Part shown: positions 33,444-45,120 of the stretch, piece after piece
Position numbering within the stretch: the stretch's first letter is position 1
Layout: each line of letters begins with the position of its first letter
Notes under the pieces: model-generated
Databases searched by the model: none
The model's input: only the letters and a program-made list of their open reading frames with translations
Told to the model about the DNA's origin: nothing
Position numbers and translations under genes: made by a program
NCBI GenBank assembly: GCA_029961685.1
Contig: JARWKL010000008.1
Coordinates: 23,283,981 to 23,347,980 of the forward strand
Direction: 5' to 3'
Length of the DNA stretch: 64,000 nucleotides
Source of the DNA: Aristolochia californica
Taxonomy: Eukaryota > Streptophyta > Magnoliopsida > Piperales > Aristolochiaceae

Positions 33444-34060
33444 CTATTGGTAGAGTGCGTGTATATGTGTTGGAAAGTCAGCCTGACAACCTTGTAATTT
33501 AACCTGGTGCCCTTCAAACTCAAAGCTCATAGCCAAAGCCGCGAAATCCAAAAATATGGGCCCCAAATTTTGCAGCCATTTGATGTCCAAAACCATGTCA
33601 AATCCCGCTAGTGGAATGATAAAAAAAATCGCATAAAAAGAGTTGCCATCAATAGAAAACATGATCGCCTTGCTGACCCCATAGCTGAGAACCTTCTCCC
33701 CATTGGCAACAGAAACCGAAGCACTTGGCCGAGGTTGAATCTGAAGTTGTAAATGCTGGGCGGTTGTGAAACTCAAAAAATTATGAGTACTCCCTAAGTC
33801 CACCAGGGTTAATAGGGGCTGCTCGGACTAGAGCACACACTTGCATTGTCTTGGTGGACTGGAGGCCTGTTATTGCATGCAAGGAAATGGCTGGTTCTTC
33901 AACCTCAGGTTGTTCTACCTCTAGTTATTCGTCTTCCTCATTCTCAACTTCCAACCAAAATAATTTTTTACATTGATGGCCGAAAGTGTATTGCTCATTG
34001 CAATTGTAACATAACCCTTTAGCTCTTCAGTCTTCCATCTCGGCCCTGTTCAGCTTCCGG
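33444..34060 (-). pseudogene. G1 zinc knuckle and protease
   Basis: The minus strand encodes the knuckle CYNCNEQYTFGHQCKKLFW (near 34020-33960), an acidic spacer, AISLHAITG, and a protease with DLGSTHNFLS. The active-site Ser is replaced by Leu, as in body 1. VLDIKWL marks the C-terminal part. A frameshift near 33810 lies just before the active site. Confidence 0.8.
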
Positions 34061-34652
34061 ATGAATGCCGGAGTGGAAGTATTGCCCTTAGGGGCTGTAG
34101 GATTACTGGTAGCAACATTACCTCTCCCATGTTGGGCTATTGTGGCCCAACCAGAATTATTTTGCCCCCTTGCCAAAGTGGTTTATGTGCTTGAAGTTTT
34201 TGCTTGACTTCCAACGCTCAGACCAAATTCATGGTTCTTGCGAGGTCTAGAGGGCCGACGAGTTCCACCTCTAATCTGAGTGACTCAGTTAAACCCGCTT
34301 TAAACAAACAAACATGCTGGTCCACCCAGACCACCCTTCTTGCTCGGGTCAATTTTTCTTGGAATAATTTTTGGTATTGTTCCACACTTCCTATTTGTCT
34401 TAACATCACTAAATCTCCCAATGAATTGCTCTGAGTAGGTGGTCCAAACTGAATGGTGCACAAATCCTTAAATTCTTCCCAATCGAGCCACGGGTTTTCT
34501 AATTCTAGTTGATGGCCCCATAGCAGCGCTTCATTGAGCATGTGGAATGAGGCCAACCCCACTTTGTCTATTTCAGTCGTTTTTTTATTGGAATTTTTTT
34601 TTCACATCGATAAAGCCAAATTAGATGGTCATCAGACCCATTGAAAATAGGG
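34061..34652 (-). pseudogene. G1 gag, main part
   Basis: Open over 34562-34218: MGLASFHMLNEALLWGHQLE, EEFKDLCTIQFGPP, YQKLFQEKLTRAR. Upstream, 34652-34575 encodes IFNGSDDHLIWLYRCEKKF, followed by stops in an A/T-run that shifts frame. The gag N-terminus lies beyond C1 at 40523-40841. Confidence 0.82.
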
Positions 34653-35266
34653 TGTTGGATTTAGGATCTCTTTTCCATAATTTCGAGCAAGAGAGAAAAA
34701 ATAAAGAAAAAAGAGAAAAGGGAAGAAGAGCTCTCGGGTAGAGAGAAGAAAAAATAAAAGAGCAAAGAGAGGTTGCGCTAAGCGAAGGGAGAGAGAGAGA
34801 GAGAGAGAGTAACTCGAGATTGAGATGTGTAACTTTATTAATTCCAAATTACAACACCTCTATTTATAGTAGAGGAGGAGGTAGAGTCCTTATAAAATTT
34901 GCCTTTCAATCCTAATTACATTCCAACTCTAACTCTTTAAGATAAGTCTATTCAAACCAAACTACTAGAAGACTAACATGAGTTGAACTAGGACTCTTTC
35001 TTCATTCACGTGAATATAAGGGAGAAGCCAGCTCATAGCCTTATCCTTGTGGGTCCCTCATGATCTCCCAACACATCTTGATAAGATTGACAGCTTGTGA
35101 GATATTTGTGGGTCCCACTTGATCTTCAAGTCTTCTAACTCAATTCGGCTTGTGCTTCTTGATTCTTTAACTCGTGCTTGCTTGGGTGTGGACTCTTCTT
35201 GGTGTCCCACATCCTCATGGTGGGTTCCACCAGCTCGAGCAATATGGTGGGTCCCACATTGTAACA
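34653..35266 (-). repeat. C1 3' LTR
   Basis: 614 bp, TGTTGGATTTAG...ATTGTAACA on the plus strand. A minus-strand TATA box (reverse of tatttata, 34861-34868) is flanked by an inverted cctct/agagg. A (ga)n run at about 34790-34809 is longer than in the other LTR. Confidence 0.92.
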
Positions 35267-36830
35267 CTCCCCCTCAAACTGGGGGTGAGAAGACATCATA
35301 AATGCCTAACTTGCTGCATATGATAGACATAATCTTGTGAGTGACTGGTTTGGTGAGAATGTCTGCAACTTGATTTTGTGATGATATATGCTTCAAAGAT
35401 AAGAAACCAACTTGGAACTTTTCTCGTATAAAATGGCAATCCACTTCAATATGCTTTGTCCTTTCATAGAAGACTGGATTCGAGGTAATGTGTATTGTTG
35501 CTTGATTATCACGGTATAAGTCTATTGGAGCTTCTTTGTAGAATCCCTATTTAGTGAGAAGAGATCTTATCCATATGAGTTCACTGACAGTGTGTGCCAT
35601 GGCTTTGTATTCTGCTTTTGCACTGGACTACGCTACTACATTTTGATTTTTGCTTTTCCATGTAACCAGATTCCCTCCAACCATCATACAAAATCCTGAA
35701 GTAGATTTTGTGTCATCTGGGGATCCAGCCCAGTCTACATCTGAGAATCCTTTGATGTTGAAGTGACCATGGTTTTTTATAGAGAATTCCCCTTCCAGGA
35801 GCTCCTTTCATATATCGTAGTATTCTTTCAAGTGCTTGCCAATGACTAAGTTGTGGCTTCTGCATTGATTGACTTACCACACGTACTGCGTATGAAATAT
35901 CCAGCCTTGTTACACACAGGTAAATAAGTCGTCCCACTTGTCTTTGATATTTTCCAATATCTACATCTTCTCTAGTGCCTCCACATAATTTTGTATTTGC
36001 ACCATAGGAGTGTCTACTGGTTTGCATCCCATCATTCATGTTTCTTCCAGTAGATCAAGGGCATACTTCCTTTGGGATAGGACAATCCCATGTCTGGATT
36101 GTAATACTTCAATGCCCGAAAAATATTTTAGTAATCCAAGATCCTTCGTCTTGAACTTAGCACATATTTTCTCCTTTGTTTTCTGAATGCCCTCGAAATC
36201 GCTCCCAATTAAAATAATATCATCAACATATATAGCTAGAATCACCTTACCTCTCGCTGTATTTTCAATAAATACTGAGTGATCTGCAGAACATCTGTGA
36301 AAACTGGCCCGTCTGATGGCTTGACTAAATTTCTCAAACCATGCCCGAGGGGATTGCTTTATACCATATAGAGAATTTTTAAGGTAGCATACGGACTCCC
36401 CCTCAACCACATACCCAGGTAGTTGTTGCATGTAAATTTCTTCTTTAATACCACCTTTAATAAATGCATTTTTTACATCCAGTTGATATATTGGCCATGA
36501 TGAATTGGCTACCAGAGATAATAATATATGTACCGAGTTCATTTTTACCACTGGAGAGAAGGTTTCTTCACAATCAATTCCATAGCACTGAGTATAACCT
36601 TTGGCAACTAGTCGAGCCTTCAGTCTAGCAATGGACCCATCCAGATTATGTTTGATCGTATATACCCACTTGCAACAAATGGGTTTTTTATCTGTCGGAA
36701 GATGAACCAGTGATCATGTATGATTGTCATTAAGTGCCTTCATTTCTTCATCCATTGCTGTCTTCCACCCTGGAAGTTGTAGAGCCTCCTGATATGAATG
36801 TGGAACATATATGGAGGAAATAGAAGAAAG
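35267..36830 (-). pseudogene. C1 reverse transcriptase and RNase H
   Basis: Frame 36551-36036 is open (171 codons): QLDVKNAFIKGGIKEEIYM, PPGYV-like LPGYVVEGE, SLYGIKQSPRAWF, and IYVDDIILIGSD (catalytic YVDD at about 36219-36231), KDLGLLKYFSGIEV. It continues in shifted frames with RLIYLCVTRLDISYAV, then RNase H remnants around 35750-35400 (ADWAGSPDD-like, [12 protein letters not shown]). Ends before the purine tract agtttgagggggagtg. Confidence 0.86.
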
Positions 36831-36833
36831 AAA

Positions 36834-38440
36834 CTAACAACATAAAGGTGAGAAGAGATGACGAGACACAAAATAGGAAATAGGATGAGAAGTACAAGGT
36901 TGAGTGCATGATCGAGGTTCTTTCCGTATAGCAATAGGACGAGTATCATATTGAGGACCAAAAATGACTAGTGATGAAGGACTTACCTTTGGTAGATCTG
37001 TCAACTCGGCAGGTGTGGTGTCGGCAACTTGCTCAAGGGGGAGAATAATCTTGGTATCACGAGGCACAACCGGTCGAGGGGAACTTGGTGCTGAGGATAG
37101 ACCAGGAGGACCGCTGTCAGAATAATATGAGAAGTCCAAAAAATATGCTACATCCCTGGACACAAATGAACATTGAAGAGTAGGACTACAACACACATAA
37201 CCCTTTAGTGTGAGAGAGTATCCCAAAAAAATACACTTGATAGATTTAGGATCGAGTTTGTTGTGTCTAGGTAATGAGTAATGAACGAAACATTGACATC
37301 CAAAGACTTTCAATGGTAAAGAAAATGGATCATCATTTGGTAATAATCTAGAGTAGGGAGATTTATTACCAAGAACAGTAGATGGTAGACGATTTGTAAG
37401 AAAGCAAGCAGTAAGGATGGCATGAGACCAATAAAAGTATGAGACTTTCATGGCACATAATAAACCTCGAGCTACCTCAAGAATATGAGGATTTTTCCAT
37501 TCGGCTACACCATTTGTTGAGGAGTGTAGGCGCATGATGTTTGATGGATAATGCCATTTTCTTGACAAAAAGAGTCAAGGTCTTTGGAAATGTATTCTTT
37601 GGCATTATCAAATCGAAGAATTTTTATTTTCTGACCAAATTGTGCGAGTACCATAGCATGAAATGACTTAAAAATGTTTGGTATCTCAGAATGCTCCTTA
37701 AAGACAAACAACCAAGTTGTGTGAGTGAAATCATCAATAAAAGTAATAAAATATTTTGCTTGAGAAATATTAGAGACACTCAAGGGCCTCCAAACATCAG
37801 TATGCCTTAACGAAAATGGAGTGTCACTTTTGACTTCTGAACGAGGAGAGTATGTACTCCTTTGATGTTTACTCAATTGACAGACCTCACAACTAAATTC
37901 TTACCTGACTTTAATAGATGGAAACATATAATGAAGAGACTGAGCAGAATTATGCCCCAACCGATTGTGCTATAACCGTGTCTCATTTTTAGTAGTAGAA
38001 ACCATATTGATTTTTGGCACGTCCAAGTAGTACAACTCCCCTTGTTCATGGCCACCACCAATCACCTGCTTCGTTATAAGATCCTGAAGGACACATGAAG
38101 TGGGTGCAAAGGTAACTGAGCAATTAAAATATTTTGTAAGCTGACTAATAGATAATAATTTCAAAGGAAAAGTGGGAAAAAAAAGAATATCAGTGAGTGG
38201 AAGTGATGGGGTGACAGAAGTGGAACCTTTCCCTTGGAATTTGGTTTGAGAACCATCAGCTATGGTAACAAACTTGTGTGAAAGACTCGGAGATAGAGAA
38301 TGTAATAAATTTTTGTTACCTGTAAGATGCTCGGAGGCTCCTGAATCAATTATCCAGGATGAAGATGAAGCAGATAGCATACCTAAAGCGGTAGTGGCAG
38401 CAGTAGTTGCGGTGGAACTAGGAGAAGAACCTAGCATGGT
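36834..38440 (-). pseudogene. C1 protease and integrase
   Basis: The protease WIIDSGASEHLTGNK (near 38330-38360) has an intact DSG triad. The GAG-pre-integrase/HHCC region follows (CEVCQLSKHQ). Integrase core: FSLRHTDVW, TFIDDFTHTTWLF, ILRFDNAKEY, then NGVAEWKNPHILEVA with the catalytic Glu. Stops at 37873 and near 37510 and a shift split it into frames. The C-terminal part (36834-37400) has VFGCQCFVH and KCIFLGYS, typical copia integrase tail. Confidence 0.85.
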
Positions 38441-39429
38441 CTTCATTTTCTTAAATATACTCTTCGTCAGTAATATTTTTCTGTGCAGCTGATGTTGTGG
38501 GATGTTCTTCTTTTGTATCAATCATAAAGGCTTGATTAGCCCTTGTCAATTCTGACTTTTCATTGGCTTTATAACATATTTCTTTATAATGGACATATTT
38601 TCCACAGTAAGTGCATGCCCTGTAACGGTATTGATCTATAGTGTGGCCAACATATTTACAATGAGTACATTTGGTATCATCTGTTCTACTAGCATCGGTC
38701 CTTCCACCTCTTCCTCTGCCCCCTCTATAACCTCTACCTCGGCCTCGGACGCAGTCAATTGATGATACTCTATGATCATAATACACAGTGGATGATATGT
38801 CAGTAGTGGAGGAAGAAGTGTTTGGAATACAAAGTAGTGTTGCACACACATCATCAAACTTTGGGACAGCAGAAGCACTCAAAAGTTGACTCTTGGCAAT
38901 CTCAAGATGAGGTTTAACATTTGCAAGACAAATAACAGTAATTAAGGCTTCCTTCTATTTGTCTTGGATAGAAATATCAGTGGTTGAAGGCTGTGCTAAC
39001 TTCCACTCTTGAAGAAAGCCTCTAAAGCGGGCCAAGTACTCGTGAATATTTTCTCCTTGTTTAGTATTCAACATTCTTTGGAGAATATCATAGGGTCTAT
39101 GTAGTGTATCCGGGCATGAGTATAGTTTAGCACATGTCTCCCAAATTTGTTTAGCAGTGTCAAGATGAATAACATTACTGAAGAAATGTTCTTCCATGCT
39201 ATTTATTAGCCAATCAATTACCAAAGTATCATTTTTCAGCCATTTCATATAAAAAAATATCATCTTCATCAACAGGTGGTCCTCGGGTGGTGAGGTGACC
39301 AAGTAGGTATTTTGTTATAAGGAACCTCCAAACCGATGTGGATCAACTCGTAAAATTTGATACCCCACATAAGGGTATGGTGGTGATTCTTAGTATATCA
39401 CCTTTTATATTCATATTTTCGTCAGCCAT
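38441..39429 (-). pseudogene. C1 gag
   Basis: Start at the minus-strand ATG 39429 (MADENMNIKGDILRI), followed by a stop near 39340 and a shift in an A-run at 39250. Frame 39302-38955 holds the gag helical domain (HLDTAKQIWETCAKLY, MLNTKQGENIHEYLARF). Frame 38882-38451 has an RGRGRGYRGGRGRGGR basic stretch, then two knuckles, CTHCKYVGH and CTYCGKYVHYKEIC, both degenerate in spacing. Confidence 0.82.
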
Positions 39430-39916
39430 GATAGGCCCTTCTTGAAAAAAAATTCTAATAACACCAAGTAGTACTCCAATCAACTTGATGTATGGGAAAA
39501 TTTAGCATCAATGCTAAATTATTATTATTATTATTATTATTATTATTTTCAATACCACTCATAAGAGACTCAATAACAATCTTCTATATTAGGGAACTCT
39601 TATCCCACGAAAAAAAATTTCAATAATCAGATTATGGACTAGTCGGGAAACAAAATTTCCAAACCGATAAAACTATTTTGATAGCTCCTTCTAGATAGAT
39701 AGGCATGCATATCCATAACATAATAAGATGAAAGCATTCAAATATTCATCCTTGAATCATCTTCTAAATTCAAAAACCAGTAGCATAAAAAAAATTGAAC
39801 ACTTATCTCTCGGCTTGTGTTCTTTCTTCATACAAGAGTCTTCTTTGAGTAGTATTGATCATCCCTTCTAGAGCATTCCTTTCACGAGGGATCCTAAATA
39901 TAATGCTCTGATACCA
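39430..39916 (-). other. C1 leader: hairpin, ATT repeat and primer site
   Basis: The primer site (39905-39916, reverse TGGTATCAGAGC) touches the LTR. A perfect 8-bp inverted repeat, tttagcat/atgctaaa (39501-39518), adjoins (att)n at 39518-39547. The same hairpin, with a different loop, occurs in C5. Confidence 0.8.
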
Positions 39917-40522
39917 TGTTCGATTTAGAATCCCTTTTCCATAATTCCAAGTAAGATAAAGAATAAAGAAAAAAGAGAAAAGGGAAGAAGAGCTCTCGGG
40001 TAGAATGAAGAAAAAATAAAAGAGCAGAGAGAGGTTGCGCTAAGCAAAGGGAGAAAGAGAGAGAGTAACTCGAGATTGAGATGTGTAACTTTATTAATTC
40101 CAAATTAAAAAACCTCTATTTATAGTAGAGGAGGAGGTATAATCCTTATAAAATTTGACTTTCAATCCTAATTACATTCTAACTCTAACTCTTTAAGATA
40201 AGTCTATTCAAACCAAATTACTAGAAGACTAATATGAGTTGAACTAGGACTCTTTCTTCATTCACGTGAATATAAGGGAGAACCCAACTCGTAGCCTTAT
40301 CCTTGTGGGTCCCTCATGATCTCCTAGCGCATCTTGATAAGATTGACAGCTCGTGAGATATTTGTGGGTCCCACTTGATCTTCAAGTCTTCTAACTCAAT
40401 TCTACTTGTGTTTCTCTATTCCTTAACTCGTGCTTGCTTGGGTGAGGACTCTTCTTGGTGTCCCACGTCCTCATGGTGGGTTCCACCAGCTCGAGCACTA
40501 TGGTGGGTCCCACATTGTAACA
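39917..40522 (-). repeat. C1 5' LTR
   Basis: 606 bp, TGTTCGATTTAG...ATTGTAACA on the plus strand. TATA box (minus) at 40117-40124. Confidence 0.92.
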
Positions 40523-40841
40523 GGAAAGTCCAGTTTAGTGTACCTTGGAACCGATCCACCACCTGGACTGAAATTTCACCGTGTGTTGGATGATCTGTGC
40601 GTCCAACATACTGTTCGCCCTGTCTGTTCGAAGGGCCTCTTCCCCCTTTCCTCAGGTTTGGATTTCTACCTGAAAATAAATCATACTTCCAATTAGTTAC
40701 TGCTTCTAATTGTCGGGTTACCTCTTGAGAGACTCTGCTATCTAGCAGCGCTGCCAATCACCCTTCACTTTCATCTTGTCTTGTGTTAATCATCTCACTG
40801 AACTTGGTGAGCAATTCCTCATTGCAGGACGACTCCCCCAT
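40523..40841 (-). pseudogene. G1 gag N-terminus
   Basis: Minus-strand ATG at 40841 (MGESSCNEELLTKFSEMI), nine bases inside the primer site. A TGA near 40758 follows, then LAALLDSRVSQEVTRQLEAV and a Gly/Arg-rich linker. It ends at the C1 insertion with the codons for TKLDF, which the sequence at 34652 continues. Confidence 0.82.
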
Positions 40842-40849
40842 GCTGACCT

Positions 40850-40861
40850 GCTCTGATACCA
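40850..40861 (-). other. Primer binding site, G1
   Basis: Reverse complement TGGTATCAGAGC, exact tRNA-iMet match, three bases from the LTR. Confidence 0.92.
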
Positions 40862-40864
40862 AAT

Positions 40865-41260
40865 TGTTATGGTCCTGGACCATGGACCTCGTGACTCAGC
40901 GAAGAGAGGGATCATTTAGAGGATCAGGGGTTAATCCAGAGCGACTTGATTTACCTGGGCTCCTTATAGTGATGAGAAGAAGATGGAAGAAGAAAGTGGA
41001 TGAAGAGGCAATGATCAGGCTCGTCGAGGGGAGACCTGTACCCTTGGGTTCATCAAGGAGAAAACCGATCCTAGGGTTCTATGAAGGAGAACACCGATCC
41101 TTTTCTGATTGAATTGAGACTTACTTCATTCATTTCCGTGGGTCCTTTTAGAGGCAACCACGCCAAGGAAATCCAAATTGCATTTTTAAAAAAATGCCAT
41201 CGTTGGCTATAACCTCTTACCACGTAAGTAAACAAGAAAAATTATAAATCCTAAAGTACC
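40865..41260 (-). repeat. G1 5' LTR, truncated
   Basis: 396 bp matching 2626-3000 of the 3' LTR, from ccataaca to cctaaagtac. The outer ~95 bp, including the terminal TG (in element sense), are missing and replaced by C2-type sequence. Confidence 0.85.
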
Positions 41261-41618
41261 TTTTAATCCTTCTACATTCATTCTTTCAAAATTTCATTTC
41301 CTTGCCTTGGCGCTCTCTCTCGTGTTTTGGTCTTGAGTGCCTCGAAGCTCTCTCTCATTTTTTTTCACTCATTCACTCATTAATTCATGGTAGCTAAGCT
41401 TTTATGGTAACATAGTAGATGGTTTGATCTTGAGGAGGGTGATCACATTCAAATTCGTAGGTATTCTTCCATTAATTCTATTTCTTATTCTTTTATTATC
41501 ATCTTCCTCATAAAAATTGTCATAGCAATTTATTTTTTCTTTTAAAATCTTCTTCTCTTCTTAAAATTCCATCAATTGCCTTTGTCTCTTACTTCCATCC
41601 TTATTTTAAAAATTCATC

Positions 41619-42840
41619 ATGAGAACCAATGCTACCTCAATACATTCAAATCCACCTTTCATGTCAGTTGCATCTATTACTACACTTATTTGAATTAAAC
41701 TTTCCTCCAACAACTACATGTTATGGAGAAGTCAATGGATTCCGGTTTTAAAATCTCAATGCCTCATGGGATTCATTGATAGATCTATTATGCCACCCCT
41801 ATAATTTGTTAGTGATAACCCATCCATGATAAATCTATTTTTATAAAGAATGGGAGGTTGAAGAGCAATTACCTGTTAGTTGGTTCAATGCTACAATGGC
41901 TAAAGAAGCTCGTTGCCATGTGGTTTGATTTAGGACTGCAAAATGTTTAGCACCTAACCAATACATACCAAAAGACTGATATGTTTGGTAGAAAAAATCC
42001 AAGTACTTAACCCAGAACCACAACAGTATATCCACCATTACGAGATGATGACCACAATGGCTTAACACTAGCGACGAGGTCCACTGTCACATGGTTGCCT
42101 GCGTTTGGGTCGACACGATCACCCACGTCGGGATTTGAAGTCGCAACGTAGTGCCCGCTCTGATACAAAATGAAAAGCACCTAGCCAATACATACCAAAA
42201 GACCGATATGTTTGGTAGTGGAAAGGCAAGTACTTAACACAGAACCACAACACAAGAGATGTATGGAAAAAATGTGAAATCATTTTTTCAAATCATTCAA
42301 AGGTACATGAGTTGCCCCTCCTTCAAGCATTGCAAACAATGAAGAAAACAAAGGATCAAACTTTGAACGACTATGTCACAATATTCAAAGAAACATGCAA
42401 CGCCTTAGCAACGACACAAAGTCGTATTTCAAAAGAGGACAAATCATTTTGGCTTTTCCTTGGCTTAAATGCCCCATATGAATCCTTGGTCACAACAATA
42501 ATTGCATGACCACCATTACCAACTTATGAAGAAATTCTACTAGTGCTACAGAGTCATGATCTTTTGATAAGTCTAACACTTGGAAAATCATTCTCAGCCA
42601 TGATGGGGAACAAAACTTTGTTAACAAGTCATCAAAGGCAAAGAGCAACAACCGATTTTTCAACCAAAATTCAGGTAAGTCCCCAAAACATAACAACTTC
42701 ACCCAATCCAGAAATAACACTTCTAGCCAATTAAAAAATAAGAAGTAAACATCATCCACCACCTCATCAAATGAGATTTGTTGTCAAATTTGTCACAAAT
42801 CCAATGACATTATTAGTACATGCTAGCATTGGATCAATCA
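41619..42840 (+). pseudogene. C2 gag
   Basis: ATG 41619, then IKLSSNNYMLWRSQWIPVLKSQ. Interrupted by several stops and by T1 (41944-42252). The open frame 42312-42509 holds QALQTMKKTKDQTLNDYVTIF and SKEDKSFWLFLGL. A knuckle near 42785-42835 keeps CQIC...C but the His position is Asp. Confidence 0.78.
41944..42252 (-). mobile_element. T1: TRIM (309 bp)
   Basis: Two 82-bp direct repeats (41944-42025 and 42171-42252) with TG...CA ends, about 11 differences by eye, and an interior of 145 bp. The reverse complement of 42157-42166 is GTATCAGAGC, a tRNA-Met primer site next to the right repeat, so the element reads on the minus strand. Flanks caaaa/caaga are a near-perfect 5-bp target duplication, and the gag reading resumes on both sides. 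It codes for nothing. Its size is at the lower end for TRIMs, close to the ~300-bp SMART type. Confidence 0.87.
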
Positions 42841-43390
42841 AAATTATCAAGTTGAGAATATTCCAAGTGCTTTAGTAGATCTCACCATATCAGAAGTAGA
42901 AGAAGACACACAATGGTTCTTTGATACTGATGTTACAACACATATAACAAAAAATTCATGTATGTTCTAAAAAATATGTCCTTATTTGGGGTAAAAAAAG
43001 TACAAGTAGGAGATGGTATTGCTCTCTCAATTGAAGGAAAAGGATAAGTTCAATTGCCATATTCTACTAATTCCTTTTAGCTTAATAATGAGCTTCTAGT
43101 TCCACAGATAAAAAAAAAACTCATCCTAGTTTCTAAGTTTACAAAAGAGAATAATTACTTTATGAAGTTTCATCTAAAGTATTTTCATGTGAAGGACACA
43201 CTAAATGGAATAATTCAGACCAATTGGATAAAATGCTATATACATCTTTCCTCAACAAGAAATAGCTTTTGCAGCTACAAAAGAATCACAATCTATGTTG
43301 CGGCATAGGAGACTTAGTCATCCTTCTTCAACTTTGATTTCATCCTTAGTCAATGTTGATTTAAGGGTTCCACAATATTAAGATCTTTAA
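42841..43390 (+). pseudogene. C2 protease and pre-integrase
   Basis: TQWFFDTDVTTHITKNSCMF (near 42910) is the copia protease site with the triad changed from DTG to DTD. MLRHRRLSHPSSTLISSLVN (near 43295) is the start of the pre-integrase domain. Stops and shifts throughout. Confidence 0.75.
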
Positions 43391-43631
43391 TGTAGAGTGT
43401 AGGAGAGAAGAGGAAAGGATGAGAAAGAGAAGAACAAATGTGAGAGGAAGAGAGAGAGAGTTGGACAAGTAGAGGAGAGAAGAAGAGGGAGAATAAGGGT
43501 TGTGGAAGATATCCAAACACTCTCCCTTAACCTTTATTTATAGATGTCAAAAGTGCATAAATTACATAAATTGCATATATACCCTTCACCCTAGAGAGAG
43601 TGAAGAAAATATAGAACATAAGATATTTACA
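43391..43631 (-). repeat. C3 3' LTR
   Basis: 241 bp, tgtagagtgtagg...gatatttaca on the plus strand, with a purine-rich gagaag/gagagag stretch. No partner is in the window, so the inner end is set by the purine tract. Confidence 0.65.
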
Positions 43632-43650
43632 ATAATGTCCACCTCTAGCT

Positions 43651-45120
43651 GGTGGTGAACAAGAATTGTATAACCCCAACATGGTACATGCAATGGAGTG
43701 AATTTTAGAGTTGACTGACTTCGTGAACATATCAGCAAGTTGTCTATGAGTTGAGACATGTTTAAGGCTTATGATTCCTGCTTCCAACTTTTCTCTCACA
43801 AAGTGATAATCCACCTCGATATGTTTTTTTCTATCATCAAACATTGGGTTGGAGGCAATGTGGATTGTTACTTGATTATCACAATGGAATTTCATAGGGC
43901 CTTCTTTGGAGAATCCCAATTCAGCTAGAAGAGATTTAATCTATAGAAGCTTACTTACCGCATGTGCCATGACTTTGAATTTTTCTTATGCATTGGACCT
44001 TGCAACCACATTCTATTTTTTACTCCTCCATGTAACAAGGTTGCCTCCAACAAGAGTATAATATCCTGAATTATATTTTCTATCATCTGGTGATCCAGTC
44101 CAGCCCGCATCGGCAAAGCTTTCAATGTTGAGATGACCGTGGCAATTATAAAAGAGACCTTGTCTTGGACCTTGTCTTGGTGCTTTTTTTAAGTACTTGA
44201 GAATCCCCTTCAATGCCTGCCAATGAGACATTTGAGGTTTATGCATATATTTACTGACCACATTGACTACAAAAGGAATATTTGGTCTAGTCACAATGAG
44301 ATAGATAAGCTTGCCAACTAGCCTCTAGTACTTGCAAACATTAACTTCTTCTCCTGAGCAAGCACATTTTGTATTTTTTGTCCATGGGAGTGTCAGTAGG
44401 GCAACATCCCATCATTCTTGTTTCTACAAGCACGTCAAGAACATATTTCCTCTAAGATAAGATAATACCATGCTTGGACTGAAGAACCTCAATACTGAGA
44501 AAATACATAAGAAGTCCCAAGTCTTTCATCATGAATTCATTGCTTATCTTGTTTTTTACTTGACTAATGTTATCAGAATCACTACTTGTCAGAATAATAT
44601 CATCCACTTATACATGTAGTACAACTCCTTTCTCCGTATGTTTAACAAATACTAAATGGTCCATAGAGTACCATGTGAACCCAAATCGAATTATTGCTTG
44701 ACTAAACTTGTCAAACCAGACCCGTGGAGATTGTTTCAGACCATAAAATGATTTTTTATGGCAGCACACCAACTCCCCCTCAACCACATATCCAGGTGGT
44801 TGTTGCATATAAATTTTCTCCTTAATATCTCCATTCCGGAAGACATTTTTGACATCTAGCTGAAAGACAAAACATCGATAATTAGCAACTAGAGGTAATA
44901 AGAGACACACCGATTTGTGCTTGGCGATGGGGAAAAAAGTTTCCACATAATCAATCACATAACATTGGGTATATCCTTTCGCCACTAGTCTGGCTTTAAG
45001 GCAGGCCACCATGCAATTCGGTTTATGTTTGACAGTGAAGACCCATTTACAGCCAACCAGTTTTTTACCATATGGTAAGGAAACAAGGGGCCCGGTTTGA
45101 TTCTTGCAAGGAGCTATCAT
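43651..45120 (-). pseudogene. C3 RNase H and reverse transcriptase
   Basis: Frame 45120-44608 (170 codons): YGKKLVGCKWVFTVKHK, QLDVKNVFRNGDIKEKIYM, PPGYVVEGELV, SFYGLKQSPRVWF, ending at a TAA exactly where Tyr of the YVDD motif belongs (near 44611); VDDIIL follows. RNase H: 44294-44013 (DAGWTGSPDDRK) and 43919-43660 (LHCDNQ-like FHCDNQVTIHIASN, KKHIEVDYHFVREK). A short APRQGPRQG duplication lies near 44170. Confidence 0.82.

Larger units (their letters stand above)
34653..40522 (-). mobile_element. C1: complete Ty1/copia element
   Basis: 5.87-kb element inserted in G1 gag. 5' LTR 39917-40522, primer site 39905-39916, gag, protease, integrase, RT, RNase H (copia order), purine tract 35267-35282, 3' LTR 34653-35266. 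No perfect target duplication: left flank aataggg, right flank ggaaa, which overlap only as agg; a few bases were probably lost. The same family as C5. Confidence 0.9.
2626..41260 (-). mobile_element. G1: outer Ty3/gypsy chromovirus, split by two insertions
   Basis: On the minus strand the order is truncated 5' LTR (40865-41260), tRNA-Met primer site, gag start (40523-40841), [copia C1], rest of gag, protease, RT, RNase H, integrase (34652 down to 30799), [G2/G3 compound], chromodomain tail (3283-3096), purine tract and 3' LTR (3095-2626). Bridging 3283 to 30803, counting the duplicated 5 bp once, restores an uninterrupted reading frame entering the chromodomain. This is strong evidence that the two ends belong to one element. 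The 5' LTR lacks about its first 95 bp, so no target duplication of G1 itself can be checked. The domain order RT-RNase H-integrase-chromodomain defines a chromovirus. Confidence 0.88.
41261..43390 (+). mobile_element. C2: fragment of a Ty1/copia element
   Basis: Plus-strand fragment: possible LTR end rich in gctctctctc (41300-41380), a degraded primer-site-like atggtaacatag (about 41404), gag (41619 on), knuckle, protease and pre-integrase, cut by C3 at 43390. The gag text KLSSNNYMLWRSQ ... GFIDRSI resembles the Retrofit/Ale group. Integrase core, RT and 3' LTR are not present. Confidence 0.75.

Noticed and set aside
34648..40527. Target-site duplication for C1
   Set aside because: Flanks taggg and ggaaa do not match; only a partial overlap, so none is claimed.
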